Shown one piece after another: positions 7,754-14,376 of a stretch of 16,306 nucleotides of DNA (positions within the stretch are counted from its first letter, which is position 1; every line of letters starts with the position of its first letter). The position numbers were made by a program, and so were the translations under genes. Origin of the DNA: an uncultured Eubacteriales bacterium (GTDB lineage Bacteria > Bacillota_A > Clostridia > Oscillospirales > Oscillospiraceae); contig ONPY01000057.1 of assembly GCA_900319835.1 (NCBI GenBank), positions 1 through 16,306 on the forward strand, in the 5' to 3' direction. A model generated the notes under the pieces. The model ran no database searches and was not told the DNA's origin. It was given only the letters and a program-made list of their open reading frames with translations.

Positions 7754-7791
7754 GCAGGCAGCTCCTTTGTATGTATAATTGGAAAGAATGT

Positions 7792-9093
7792 TCAGACGAT
7801 GGCTTTGATGAAGGGCGGGCGCTCCACGGGGCAATCGGAGAGCCGGTAGCAGGCGCGCAGCAGCGCGGCGGCCTCTTCGGCCTTCCCGGCGTTGGACGCG
7901 TGGATCACCGCCAGGCGCTCGCCTTTTTCCACCCTGTCGCCCACCTTCTTGTCCAGCACCAGACCCACGGAGAGATCGATGACATCCTCCTTGGTGGCAC
8001 GGCCGCCGCCGAGATGCATGGAGATCAGGCCCACCTGCTCGGCCTCGATATGCCGCACAAAGCCCGCCTCTTCGCTGCACACATCCAACTGCACCGGGGC
8101 GAGAGGCAGGCGGGCGGTGTCAAAGACATCCCGGGCCTCGCCGTCCTGAGCAGCCACCAGCTCCGCGAGCTTTTTCAGCGCGTCGCCGCTCTCAATGGTC
8201 TGCAGGAGACGCTTGCGGGCGCTCTCCGCGCTCTCTGCGCAGCCCGCCTCGGTCAGCATGCAGCTGCCGAGCGTGAGGCAGAGTTCCAGCAGGTCGCCCT
8301 TCGTCTCGCCCTTGAGAACGGAGATGGCCTCCTTGACCTCCAGCGCGTTGCCGACGGCTCTGCCGAGCGGCTGGTCCATGTCGGTGATGACGGCGGCGCA
8401 TTTGCGCCCGGCAAGTCTGCCGATGCGCGTCAATCCCCTTGCAAGCTCCAGCGCCTGTTCCTCGGTCTTCATAAAAGCGCCGCTGCCGCACTTGACGTCC
8501 AGCACGATCACATCCGCCCCGGAGGCCAGCTTCTTGGACATGATGGAGGAGACGATCAGCGGGATGCTGGGCACCGTGCCCGTCACGTCCCGCAGGGCGT
8601 AGAGCTTCTTGTCCGCCGGGTCGATGTCCGCCGTCTGGCCGATCAGGGAGATGCCGATGCGGTTGACGTTTTCGAGGAAGCGCTCCTCCCCGATGGAGAT
8701 GTTGAAGCCCGGAAAGCTCTCCAGCTTGTCCAGCGTGCCGCCGGTGTGGCCGAGGCCGCGGCCGGACATTTTGGCGATCTTCAGCCCGCAGGCCGCCACC
8801 ATGGGACAGAGGATCAGGCTGGTCTTGTCCCCCACGCCGCCGGTGGAGTGCTTGTCCGCCTTGATGCCGGCGATGGGCGACAGATCCACCGTCTCGCCCG
8901 AGTGCATCATGGACATGGTCAGATCCAGCGTCTCCCGATCCGACATCCCGCGCAGGAGAATGGCCATGCACATGGCGGACATCTGGTAGTCCGCGATCTC
9001 CCCCCGGGTGTAGCCCTGAATCATGAAGTCGATCTCTTCCGTGGTCAGTTCTCCGCCGTCGCGCTTTTTCGCCAGCAGATCGGTCATCAGCAT
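7792..9093 (-). CDS. pdp: Pyrimidine-nucleoside phosphorylase
   Basis: A 433-residue class II nucleoside phosphorylase (thymidine/pyrimidine type) that splits uridine, deoxyuridine or thymidine with phosphate into base and (deoxy)ribose 1-phosphate. It shows the phosphate-binding [12 protein letters not shown] (about 81-92), the family signature [17 protein letters not shown] (about 110-126), [18 protein letters not shown], and a C-terminal domain with [12 protein letters not shown] frame-open GTG at 9102 lies inside a near-perfect SD sequence, AAAGGCGGTGA, so the ATG at 9091-9093 (spacing about 5 nt) is preferred; ATG at 9087 is a second option. It has its own promoter and is followed by glpK. 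The sugar phosphate it releases fits with salvage of nucleosides for carbon. Confidence 0.95.
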   Translation of the reverse strand: MLMTDLLAKKRDGGELTTEEIDFMIQGYTRGEIADYQMSAMCMAILLRGMSDRETLDLTMSMMHSGETVDLSPIAGIKADKHSTGGVGDKTSLILCPMVAACGLKIAKMSGRGLGHTGGTLDKLESFPGFNISIGEERFLENVNRIGISLIGQTADIDPADKKLYALRDVTGTVPSIPLIVSSIMSKKLASGADVIVLDVKCGSGAFMKTEEQALELARGLTRIGRLAGRKCAAVITDMDQPLGRAVGNALEVKEAISVLKGETKGDLLELCLTLGSCMLTEAGCAESAESARKRLLQTIESGDALKKLAELVAAQDGEARDVFDTARLPLAPVQLDVCSEEAGFVRHIEAEQVGLISMHLGGGRATKEDVIDLSVGLVLDKKVGDRVEKGERLAVIHASNAGKAEEAAALLRACYRLSDCPVERPPFIKAIV

Positions 9094-9134
9094 TGCATTC
9101 ACCGCCTTTGTTTTGTTGTGAATCAGACGGGATT

Positions 9135-9163
9135 ATTATAGCGCATTTTCCGCCTTATCTCAA
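9135..9163 (-). promoter_or_regulatory. Sigma-A promoter of pdp-glpK
   Basis: The minus strand has TTGAGA (complement of 9158-9163), exactly 17 bp, then TATAAT (complement of 9135-9140). The -35 overlaps the stop codon of the upstream hypothetical gene. Expected transcription start is near 9128, giving an untranslated leader of about 35 nt carrying the AAAGGCGGTGA ribosome binding site. Confidence 0.82.
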
Positions 9164-9660
9164 TAGCGAAATACCAGATACTCCCGCCCCTCAATGACCC
9201 GCAGCACCGCCCCCGGCGGCGTGCTTTTCAGCGCAGCGGGCAAAGCCAGCAGACTGCTCACCCCGTCGTGGGCGGTGAGACTTCCGTCCGTACGCCGCAG
9301 CCAGAGCAGATCGCCCGTCTCCTCTGATACCGGCGCGGGCCAGGGGCAGCGGTCCAGTGCCGCCTCCCCCGCCGGCTCCGCGCTTTTGTTGTTATGGTAA
9401 CTTTCCTCCTCGGACGCGAACGCGATCGTCTTCGGAAAGCGCCCGCGCTCCAGGGCGGTGAGCCGTCGTGTGAGGAAGAGTCCGCCCTCCTTCGGCTCCG
9501 GGACGCCCAGGCAGGCGCTCTCCCCCTCCCCGTGGATCCAGAGCCGCAGCAGACGCGCAGGCTGTCCGGGCAGCTGCGCCTTGAACACCGTATATAAGCC
9601 CTCGGCGCGCTCAAAGAGGGTCCCCGCGCGCTCACCGCCGAGGAAGATGGGGTACTCCAT
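9160..9660 (-). CDS. Hypothetical protein, clostridial
   Basis: A 166-residue soluble protein that I cannot assign to a named family. It begins MEYPIFLGGERAGTLFERAE and has a central segment LWIHGEGESACLGVPEPKEGG followed by LFLTRRLTALERGRFPKTI, a pattern I associate with poorly described Oscillospiraceae proteins. There is no signal peptide or membrane segment. AAGGAGGTG (complement of 9666-9674) is 5 nt upstream of the ATG at 9658-9660, so it is clearly translated. It lies downstream of the mazF gene across a terminator-like hairpin, and its stop overlaps the pdp promoter. No promoter fits between the hairpin and the start, so expression probably depends on readthrough or on a promoter inside mazF. 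Confidence 0.72.
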   Translation of the reverse strand: MEYPIFLGGERAGTLFERAEGLYTVFKAQLPGQPARLLRLWIHGEGESACLGVPEPKEGGLFLTRRLTALERGRFPKTIAFASEEESYHNNKSAEPAGEAALDRCPWPAPVSEETGDLLWLRRTDGSLTAHDGVSSLLALPAALKSTPPGAVLRVIEGREYLVFRY

Positions 9661-9676
9661 TTCGGCACCTCCTTGT

Positions 9677-9719
9677 AAAAAAATTGAAAAGCTCCCGCCC
9701 AGAGTCTATGGGCGGGAGC
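9677..9719 (-). terminator. Intrinsic terminator (possible attenuator) after mazF
   Basis: A perfect 11-bp stem, GCTCCCGCCCA (9691-9701) and TGGGCGGGAGC (9709-9719), with a 7-nt loop. On the minus strand it is followed by TTTTCAATTTTTTT. It is 13 nt past the mazF stop (9733) and ends a few bases before the ribosome binding site of the next gene, so it could terminate mazF and also modulate the downstream gene. Confidence 0.9.
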
Positions 9720-9732
9720 GAAACAATATGCT

Positions 9733-10086
9733 CTACAGGCTTCCAAGACCGAAGCTGACGGCAAGGGCATTGTCCACGGCGCTCATGGTGCCCGCGTCCA
9801 GCTTGCCCATACGGCCCCGCAGGCGGGACTTGTCGATGGTGCGGATCTGCTCAAGCAGGATCACGCTGTCGCGGTTGAGGCCGCCCCCCGCGCTCTGGGC
9901 CGAGAGGCTGATGTGGGTGGGCAGATTGGCCTTGCCGGTCTGGCTGGTGATGGCCGCGGCGATCACCGTGGGGCTGTGGCGGTTGCCGGTGTCGTTCTGC
10001 ACGATCAGGACCGGGCGCATGCCGCCCTGCTCGCTGCCCACCACCGGGCTGAGATCCGCAAAATAAATATCTCCTCGTTTGACCAT
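9733..10086 (-). CDS. ndoA: MazF/EndoA (NdoA, PemK-like) endoribonuclease toxin
   Basis: A 117-residue MazF-family, sequence-specific mRNA interferase close in size to Bacillus EndoA (116 residues). It begins MVKRGDIYFADLSPVVGSEQ and has the catalytic Arg24 in MRPVLIVQND, Thr47 in AAAITSQ, LPTHISL and LLEQIRTIDKSRL (about 77-89). The start is the ATG at 10084-10086, with GGAGAG 8 nt upstream, rather than an upstream in-frame ATG that would add 12 unrelated residues. In Bacillus the antitoxin gene directly precedes it. Here the 200 bases upstream hold no plausible antitoxin and end at the reductase gene, so the toxin appears solitary. A possible -10 TACAAT lies at 10121-10126 with no convincing -35. 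Confidence 0.93.
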   Translation of the reverse strand: MVKRGDIYFADLSPVVGSEQGGMRPVLIVQNDTGNRHSPTVIAAAITSQTGKANLPTHISLSAQSAGGGLNRDSVILLEQIRTIDKSRLRGRMGKLDAGTMSAVDNALAVSFGLGSL

Positions 10087-10161
10087 GGGGTTCACTCTCC
10101 AAAGAATTGTCGCCCAAACCATTGTATGTAGGGTGCTGGTATCAGTCTCCCCAGAGAGGGC

Positions 10162-10208
10162 AAAAAATATACGCGGACAGATCCTTTGATCTGACCGCGT
10201 ATGTTTTT
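10162..10208 (-). terminator. Bidirectional-looking terminator after the plsC-reductase unit
   Basis: A 15-bp stem with one A-A mismatch, ATACGCGGACAGATC (10169-10183) and GATCTGACCGCGTAT (10188-10202), with a 4-nt loop. A-runs precede it (10162-10167) and T-runs follow (10204-10208), so a U-tail is present on both strands. On the minus strand it lies about 85 nt beyond the stop of the SDR gene and upstream of mazF. Confidence 0.9.
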
Positions 10209-10226
10209 ATGCATATTTCAACACAT

Positions 10227-10254
10227 GTTATCCTGAGCGTCAGCGAAGGATGAC
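10227..10254. repeat. Intergenic palindromic repeat of the ATCCTGAGCG...CGAAGGATGAC type
   Basis: The sequence forms a dyad GTTATCCT (10227-10234) and AGGATGAC (10247-10254) around GAGCGTCAGCGA. It closely resembles a short dispersed repeat that recurs in intergenic DNA of many bacteria (recalled, not searched). It lies between the SDR stop and its terminator, and is unrelated in sequence to the palindromic element at 6210-6255. Confidence 0.5.
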
Positions 10255-10288
10255 ACCATAACACTGCGTCTGTACAACGTTGTGCACA

Positions 10289-11020
10289 TCAAATGGCGGG
10301 AAAGCCGCCGTCCACCGCCAGCACCTGGCCGGTGGTGTAGCTGGCCTGGGCGAGATACAGCACCGCCCCCGCGATCTCCTGCGCCGTGCCGAGACGGCCC
10401 AGCGGGATCTCTTCAGCCAGCATCTCCAGCGTCTCCTGCCCCAGCACCTGCACCATGTCGGTGGCGATGACCCCCGGGGCCACGGCGTTGACCCGGATAC
10501 CGCTGGGGGCAAGCTCCGCCGCGAGGGACTTGGTCAGGCCCACGATGGCGTGCTTGGTGGAGGAATAGGTACTCTCGCAGGAGGCGCCGAAGCGGCCCCA
10601 GACCGAGGACATGTTGATGATACAGCCGGCATGTTCATGCAGCATCCGGGGCAGCACCGCCTGGATGGTGTTGTAGCAGCCGCCGAGGTTTACCGCGAAG
10701 ATGCGGTCCCAGGTGGCGCGGTCGATGTCCTGGAACTGCTGCTGCCGGGCGATGCCCGCGTTGTTGACCAGCAGCGAGACCGGCCCGAGCTCCCGCTCGG
10801 TTTTCTCCACCATGGCCCGCACGGCCTCCGCGTCCGCCACGTCCGCCTGGACCCAGATAGCCTCCCGGCCCTTTGCCCGCAGGCTCTCGCAGAGGGCGGC
10901 GGCCAGGTCTGTGCGTTCGATGCAGTTGATGCAGACCGCCCAGCCCGCCGCGGACAGCGCCTCGGCGCAGGCGCGGCCGATGCCGCGGGAGGAGCCCGTG
11001 ATCAGCGCGACCTTCTTCAT
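10289..11020 (-). CDS. SDR oxidoreductase, FabG-like; probable EF-P 5-aminopentanone reductase (YmfI type)
   Basis: A 243-residue classical short-chain dehydrogenase/reductase with an NADP-binding TGSSRGIG (8-15), NNAGIA (86-91), catalytic Ser139, and Tyr152-x3-Lys156 (YSSTK). The segment WGRFGASCESTYSSTKHAIVG and LTKSLAAELAPSGIRVN resembles YmfI proteins, which reduce the 5-aminopentanone group on elongation factor P in Firmicutes, more than housekeeping FabG; this is by eye. The alternative is 3-oxoacyl-ACP reductase in fatty acid synthesis, which would suit its neighbour plsC. Its ATG overlaps the plsC stop (ATGA, 11017-11020), implying translational coupling. Transcription comes from the plsC promoter and stops at the hairpin at 10162-10208. 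Confidence 0.88.
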   Translation of the reverse strand: MKKVALITGSSRGIGRACAEALSAAGWAVCINCIERTDLAAALCESLRAKGREAIWVQADVADAEAVRAMVEKTERELGPVSLLVNNAGIARQQQFQDIDRATWDRIFAVNLGGCYNTIQAVLPRMLHEHAGCIINMSSVWGRFGASCESTYSSTKHAIVGLTKSLAAELAPSGIRVNAVAPGVIATDMVQVLGQETLEMLAEEIPLGRLGTAQEIAGAVLYLAQASYTTGQVLAVDGGFPAI

Positions 11021-11835
11021 GCCTCCGCCTCCCCGTGCGCCAGACCCAGCGCCTCTTCGATTTTTTCCTTGCTGTAGGCCGCCAGCTCCTGGGTGCTCAT
11101 GGCCTTGACGCGTTCAGCCGGCAGCAGCTCCAGGATCTGCAGCTTGACCTTAGTGCTCCGAAACAGCCAGCGGTGCCGGATCTGTTCGGTGCCGGAGACG
11201 CAGGCGATGACCAGCGGGACGTTTGCCTTCTGGGCGATCTTGAAGGAGCCGGCGTGGAAAGGCAGCAGCGCCCCGGTCTTGCTGCGGGTGCCCTCGGGAT
11301 AGATGACAATGGAGCAGAAATCCCTTTTCAGGTAGTCCGCCGCCGTCAGGATGGTCTTCAGCGCGGCCCGGTCATTCTCCCGGTCGATGGGCAGAAAGCC
11401 CGCGCCATAGGCCAGCTTTCCGATGTACGGCAGCTTCAGGTTGGAGGGCTTGGAGATGAAAGCGAGGTTGTAGTCCTTGAGCCAGGCCTCCGTCACCACC
11501 GGGTCAAAGCCCGAGCGGTGGTTGCAGATCAGCACAAAACGGCCCTCGGTCGGCAGCTTGTCCGCGCCGGAGAGCTTTACCCGCACCCTGGCCCACCAGC
11601 AGAGCCAGCCCGCGATGATTGCACACCCCCGGCGGTAGATGGGCTTCTGCCGCTCGATGGGTTTGGTATCGTCCACGGTCTGGGCCACCGCGACCCAGAA
11701 GATCACAAACAGGACGTTCAGCGCTGCAAAGCCCAGCAGGCACCAGAGCCCCGCCCGCAAAAACGCGGGGTCAAAGCCCGTGGCCCAGGCGCAGCCCAGA
11801 AAGACGGCCAGGAGCAAAAACAGAATCGTCAGCAT
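11017..11835 (-). CDS. plsC: 1-acyl-sn-glycerol-3-phosphate acyltransferase
   Basis: A 272-residue membrane-associated acyltransferase that converts lysophosphatidic acid to phosphatidic acid. Two hydrophobic segments (about 2-20 and 28-52) anchor the N-terminus. The catalytic block I is NHRSGFD (His106 and Asp111 in the HX4D pattern), followed by PIDREND (about 149-155) and block III YPEGTRS (179-185). The start is the ATG at 11833-11835, with GGAGG (complement of 11843-11847) 7 nt upstream; an in-frame ATG at 11868 would put that binding site inside the gene. The gene has a near-perfect promoter and is translationally coupled to the SDR gene downstream. Confidence 0.93.
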   Translation of the reverse strand: MLTILFLLLAVFLGCAWATGFDPAFLRAGLWCLLGFAALNVLFVIFWVAVAQTVDDTKPIERQKPIYRRGCAIIAGWLCWWARVRVKLSGADKLPTEGRFVLICNHRSGFDPVVTEAWLKDYNLAFISKPSNLKLPYIGKLAYGAGFLPIDRENDRAALKTILTAADYLKRDFCSIVIYPEGTRSKTGALLPFHAGSFKIAQKANVPLVIACVSGTEQIRHRWLFRSTKVKLQILELLPAERVKAMSTQELAAYSKEKIEEALGLAHGEAEA

Positions 11836-11897
11836 ATGGAAACCTCCCGCATACGCGTGCCGCGGCACGAAGGCCGCGGCGAGTTGGGAATATGTTT

Positions 11898-11926
11898 ATT
11901 ATATCCGCCCGGAAAACAGTTGACAA
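11898..11926 (-). promoter_or_regulatory. Sigma-A promoter of plsC and the SDR gene
   Basis: The minus strand has TTGTCA (complement of 11921-11926), a 17-bp spacer, and consensus TATAAT (complement of 11898-11903). Expected start is near 11890, giving a leader of about 55 nt before the ATG at 11835. Confidence 0.9.
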
Positions 11927-11943
11927 GTTTTTTCTCCCCGCAC

Positions 11944-11972
11944 TTGACCGGAGGCGGGAAAGGGTTTAGTCT
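11944..11972 (+). promoter_or_regulatory. Possible promoter of the S24-like gene
   Basis: TTGACC (11944-11949), 17 bp, then TAGTCT (11967-11972). The -35 is good and the -10 weak (three of six). It sits about 25 bp before the ATG at 11998. A TTGACA at 11920-11925 lies upstream but has no -10 at a workable distance; that hexamer is mostly the complement of the divergent plsC -35. Confidence 0.35.
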
Positions 11973-11997
11973 GGAGAAAACACAGCGGAGGCGCGGC

Positions 11998-12348
11998 ATG
12001 GACGAGGAGTACCGCCTGCTGCCGGCGGGCAGCCTGGACGAGAATACCGATTTCTGCATTACCCTGGACAACGACTGTATGGAGCCCTGGTTCCCGGCGG
12101 GGCAGACGCTCTGCGTAACCCGGCTTCAGTCGCCGCGGGAGTTTGCCGCGGGGGTCTTCCTCTACAAAGGCCGGGTCTACGTCCGGCAGTGGTGTGAGGA
12201 CTACGCCGGCAATCTCCATCTGCTCTGCGCCAATCCCGCGCGGGAGGGCGAAAACCTGATGCTGGACAAGCGGCAGCGCGGGGCCTGTCTCTGTCTCGGC
12301 ACCGTCCTGCCCGGGGAACCCCTGCCGCGCCCCTGCTACCGCCCCTGA
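11998..12348 (+). CDS. Stand-alone S24/LexA-like domain protein with altered catalytic residues
   Basis: A 116-residue protein matching the C-terminal peptidase S24 fold of LexA/CI repressors, with only about 18 residues before the domain and therefore no helix-turn-helix. The usual SMEP nucleophile motif appears as DCMEPWFPAG, with Cys27 in place of Ser. The catalytic Lys (VxVKR in LexA) aligns with Arg63 in RVYVRQW, 36 residues later, close to the normal spacing of 37. Self-cleavage by the Ser-Lys dyad is thus unlikely; it may serve as a dimerisation or sensing module. GGAGG (11987-11991) is 6 nt upstream of the ATG. It is divergent from plsC and precedes the two-component genes by 86 nt. 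Confidence 0.75.
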   Translation: MDEEYRLLPAGSLDENTDFCITLDNDCMEPWFPAGQTLCVTRLQSPREFAAGVFLYKGRVYVRQWCEDYAGNLHLLCANPAREGENLMLDKRQRGACLCLGTVLPGEPLPRPCYRP

Positions 12349-12366
12349 AAAAAAGTTTGCGCTCTT

Positions 12367-12398
12367 TTCAGGCCGGCTTCAGGATCGGATCTTATACT
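12367..12398 (+). promoter_or_regulatory. Direct-repeat activator site and -10 upstream of the response regulator
   Basis: Two TTCAGG copies (12367-12372 and 12378-12383) are spaced exactly 11 bp start to start, one helical turn, the arrangement bound by OmpR/PhoB-type regulators. Nine bp further on is TATACT (12393-12398), a good -10, with no -35 at 17 bp. Replacement of the -35 by direct repeats about 10 bp from the -10 is the layout of PhoB-activated promoters, suggesting autoregulation. Confidence 0.5.
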
Positions 12399-12410
12399 GA
12401 CAGTAGTATA
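12393..12410. promoter_or_regulatory. Inverted repeat overlapping the response-regulator promoter
   Basis: TATACT (12393-12398), a 6-bp centre GACAGT, then AGTATA (12405-12410): a perfect 6-bp dyad over the -10 and expected transcription start. It could be an operator for a repressor, or an incidental symmetry of the AT-rich -10 region. Confidence 0.3.
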
Positions 12411-12434
12411 CCATCTTGAGAGGAAGCATTTCCC

Positions 12435-13109
12435 ATGAAAATTTTGATCATTGAAGACGAGAAGCTGCTGGCCGATTCTCTCCAGACCATGCTGGAGAGC
12501 AGGGGCTTTCAGGTGGAGGCCGTCTATGACGGGGAGACCGGCGCGGACTACGCCGAGCTGGGGATCTACGATCTGCTGATCCTGGATGTGATGATGCCCG
12601 GGATGAACGGCTATCAGGTAGCGCGGAAGGTGCGCTCCCAGCGTCTCGGCACCCCGATTCTGATGCTGACGGCCCGCTCCGGTCTGGAGGATCGGATCGA
12701 GGGGCTCAACGCCGGCGCCGACTACTATCTTACCAAGCCCTTCGACATGCGGGAGTTGCTGGCCTGCATCAACGCCCTTCTCCGGCGCCAGGGCAGCCAG
12801 GTGGACGAGCTGGTCTTTGGCAACACCGCTCTGGACCTGGCCACCTCCATGCTGGTGTGCGGAGAGAAATCCGTGCGCCTGTCCGCCAAGGAGTTTGATG
12901 TGATGCGGCTGCTGCTGCAGTACAGGGGGAACAACCTCTCCAAGGAGGTCATCCTCGCCAAGGTGTGGGGCTATGACTCCAATGCCGTGGAAAACCATGT
13001 GGAGGTCTATGTGGGCTTTTTGCGCAAAAAGCTCCGGAGCATCGGCTCCAACGTGAAGATCGAGGCCCTGCGCCGCCTCGGCTACCATCTGGAGGTGGAG
13101 GAAGCTTGA
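12435..13109 (+). CDS. OmpR/PhoB-family response regulator
   Basis: A 224-residue DNA-binding response regulator. The receiver domain (1-115) starts MKILIIEDEK (acidic pocket Glu7, Asp8, Glu9), with phospho-acceptor Asp51 in LILDVMMPG, Thr79 in LMLTAR and Lys101 in LTKPFD. The C-terminal winged helix (about 128-220) contains SVRLSAKEFDVMRLLL, and its recognition region is NAVENHVEVYVGFLRKKL. A purine-rich GAGAGGAAG lies about 10 nt before the ATG. Its stop overlaps the start of the kinase gene by 4 bp (TTGA), so the two form a cognate pair. The signal and regulon are unknown; the direct repeats upstream hint at autoregulation. Confidence 0.95.
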   Translation: MKILIIEDEKLLADSLQTMLESRGFQVEAVYDGETGADYAELGIYDLLILDVMMPGMNGYQVARKVRSQRLGTPILMLTARSGLEDRIEGLNAGADYYLTKPFDMRELLACINALLRRQGSQVDELVFGNTALDLATSMLVCGEKSVRLSAKEFDVMRLLLQYRGNNLSKEVILAKVWGYDSNAVENHVEVYVGFLRKKLRSIGSNVKIEALRRLGYHLEVEEA

Positions 13110-14323
13110 TCAAAAAGCTCCGCATCAAATTCATCTGCGTCAACATGCTCATCGTCACCTGCATGCTGGCCCTGCTGTTTACAACGCTCTTTGTATTTAT
13201 GCACAAAAGTCTTGAGCAGAACCAGCTTGCAGGCATGGTGCGGGCCGCGGAGGAGCCGCTGCCAAAGCACGCGCTGCGGAAGGGCGGGGCAAACGAGCTG
13301 AAGCTGCCCGCTATCGTCCTGGAGAAAATGCCGGACGGCTCCCTCATCTCCGCCGGCAACGGCAGCTACGACCTGACGGAGCAGGAGGCGCTGGAGGCGC
13401 TGTGGGACGCCGCCTGGGATGAGGAGGAGCCGGTCGGCATCCTCAGTGATTACGGTCTGCGCTACTATCGGTCGGACGGTCCCCGGGGGCAGAAGCTGGT
13501 CTTTGCGGACCTGTCCGCCGAGCGGGTGACGCTCCGCAGTCTTGCCAAAACCTGCGCGCTGATCGGCGCGAGCTCCCTGGTCGTCTTCTTCCTGCTGAGC
13601 GTACTGCTGGCCCGCTGGGCCATCCGCCCGGTGGAGGAGGCCTGGCGGCAGCAGAAGCAGTTTGTGGCCGACGCCTCGCACGAGCTGAAAACCCCGCTGG
13701 CCGTGATCCTGGCCAATGCCGAGCTATTGGAGCAGGAGGGCTACGACGACGGGCAGAAGAAACAGTTTACCGCAAGCATCCGCACCATGTCCCTGCAGAT
13801 GCGGCACCTGCTGGAGCAGCTGCTGAACCTGGCGCGGCTGGACAATGTCCACGACACGCCGGACTTTGCGCCGCTGGATTTCTCCCGTCTGGTGGAGGAC
13901 AGCCTGCTCCCCTTTGAGCCGATCTTCTTTGAGCAGGGCCTGACGCTGGAGAGCGAGGTGGAGTCCGGCCTCCGGGTGCGGGCCGATGAGCAGCTGCTGC
14001 GGCAGGTGGTGGACATCCTGCTCGACAACGCCCAGAAGTACTCCCTGCCCGGTGCCGTCCGCCTGTTTTTGCAGCGCAGCGGCGCGCACCACTGTGTGCT
14101 GCGGCTGTCAAACCCCGCCGCTGAGCTAAGCAAAACACAGTGCCGGGATATCTTCAAGCGCTTCTACCGCCGGGATGAGGCCCGCACCGCCTCCGGCAGC
14201 TACGGGCTGGGCCTGCCCATCGCCGAGGGCATCGTCCAGCGTCTGGGCGGCAAAATCGTCTGCGAATGGGCCGACGGGGAGATCTGCTTTACTGTGACCC
14301 TGCCCGTCGAGGCGGATGCATAA
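13106..14323 (+). CDS. Sensor histidine kinase
   Basis: A 405-residue membrane histidine kinase, partner of the regulator just upstream. The start is a TTG at 13106-13108 (TTG ATC AAA AAG) with GGAGGTGGAGGAAGC immediately upstream; no ATG fits. TM1 is about 8-32, an extracytoplasmic sensor of about 115 residues (33-147) follows, and TM2 is about 150-169. A very short linker without a HAMP domain leads to the HisKA helix FVADASHELKTPLA (His192). The ATPase domain has the N-box ILLDNAQKYS (Asn308), F-box IFKRFYR (349-355) and G2-box GSYGLGL (364-370). The usual DxGxG box reads LSNPAAELS, so the G1 box is degenerate. Transcription ends at the strong terminator at 14377-14411. Confidence 0.95.
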   Translation: MIKKLRIKFICVNMLIVTCMLALLFTTLFVFMHKSLEQNQLAGMVRAAEEPLPKHALRKGGANELKLPAIVLEKMPDGSLISAGNGSYDLTEQEALEALWDAAWDEEEPVGILSDYGLRYYRSDGPRGQKLVFADLSAERVTLRSLAKTCALIGASSLVVFFLLSVLLARWAIRPVEEAWRQQKQFVADASHELKTPLAVILANAELLEQEGYDDGQKKQFTASIRTMSLQMRHLLEQLLNLARLDNVHDTPDFAPLDFSRLVEDSLLPFEPIFFEQGLTLESEVESGLRVRADEQLLRQVVDILLDNAQKYSLPGAVRLFLQRSGAHHCVLRLSNPAAELSKTQCRDIFKRFYRRDEARTASGSYGLGLPIAEGIVQRLGGKIVCEWADGEICFTVTLPVEADA

Positions 14324-14376
14324 TTAATTTGGCAACTATTTTATGTAAATAGATTTATGTTTACCCCCGTGCAAAA

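Noticed and set aside
7754..8080. Upstream extension of the glycerol kinase frame by 109 codons
   Set aside because: It lies inside the pdp gene in another frame, is Arg/Gly-rich, and the real start has AAAGGAG 8 nt upstream at 7762-7768.
7771..9141. A 456-codon plus-strand open frame opposite pdp
   Set aside because: Antisense to a well-supported nucleoside phosphorylase; the protein is low-complexity and motif-free, with no ribosome binding site.
11035..12348. Long plus-strand frame giving the S24-like protein a 320-residue N-terminal extension
   Set aside because: The extension is antisense to plsC and has no recognisable helix-turn-helix; GGAGG at 11987-11991 fixes the ATG at 11998.
12341..12372. 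CCTGAAAA...TTTTCAGG inverted repeat after the S24-like gene as a terminator
   Set aside because: AT-rich 8-bp stem with a long loop and no T-tract beyond it; its right arm is better explained as part of the 11-bp-spaced direct repeats.
12336..13088. 250-codon minus-strand frame opposite the response regulator
   Set aside because: Antisense shadow of a textbook response regulator; no start signal and no domain.
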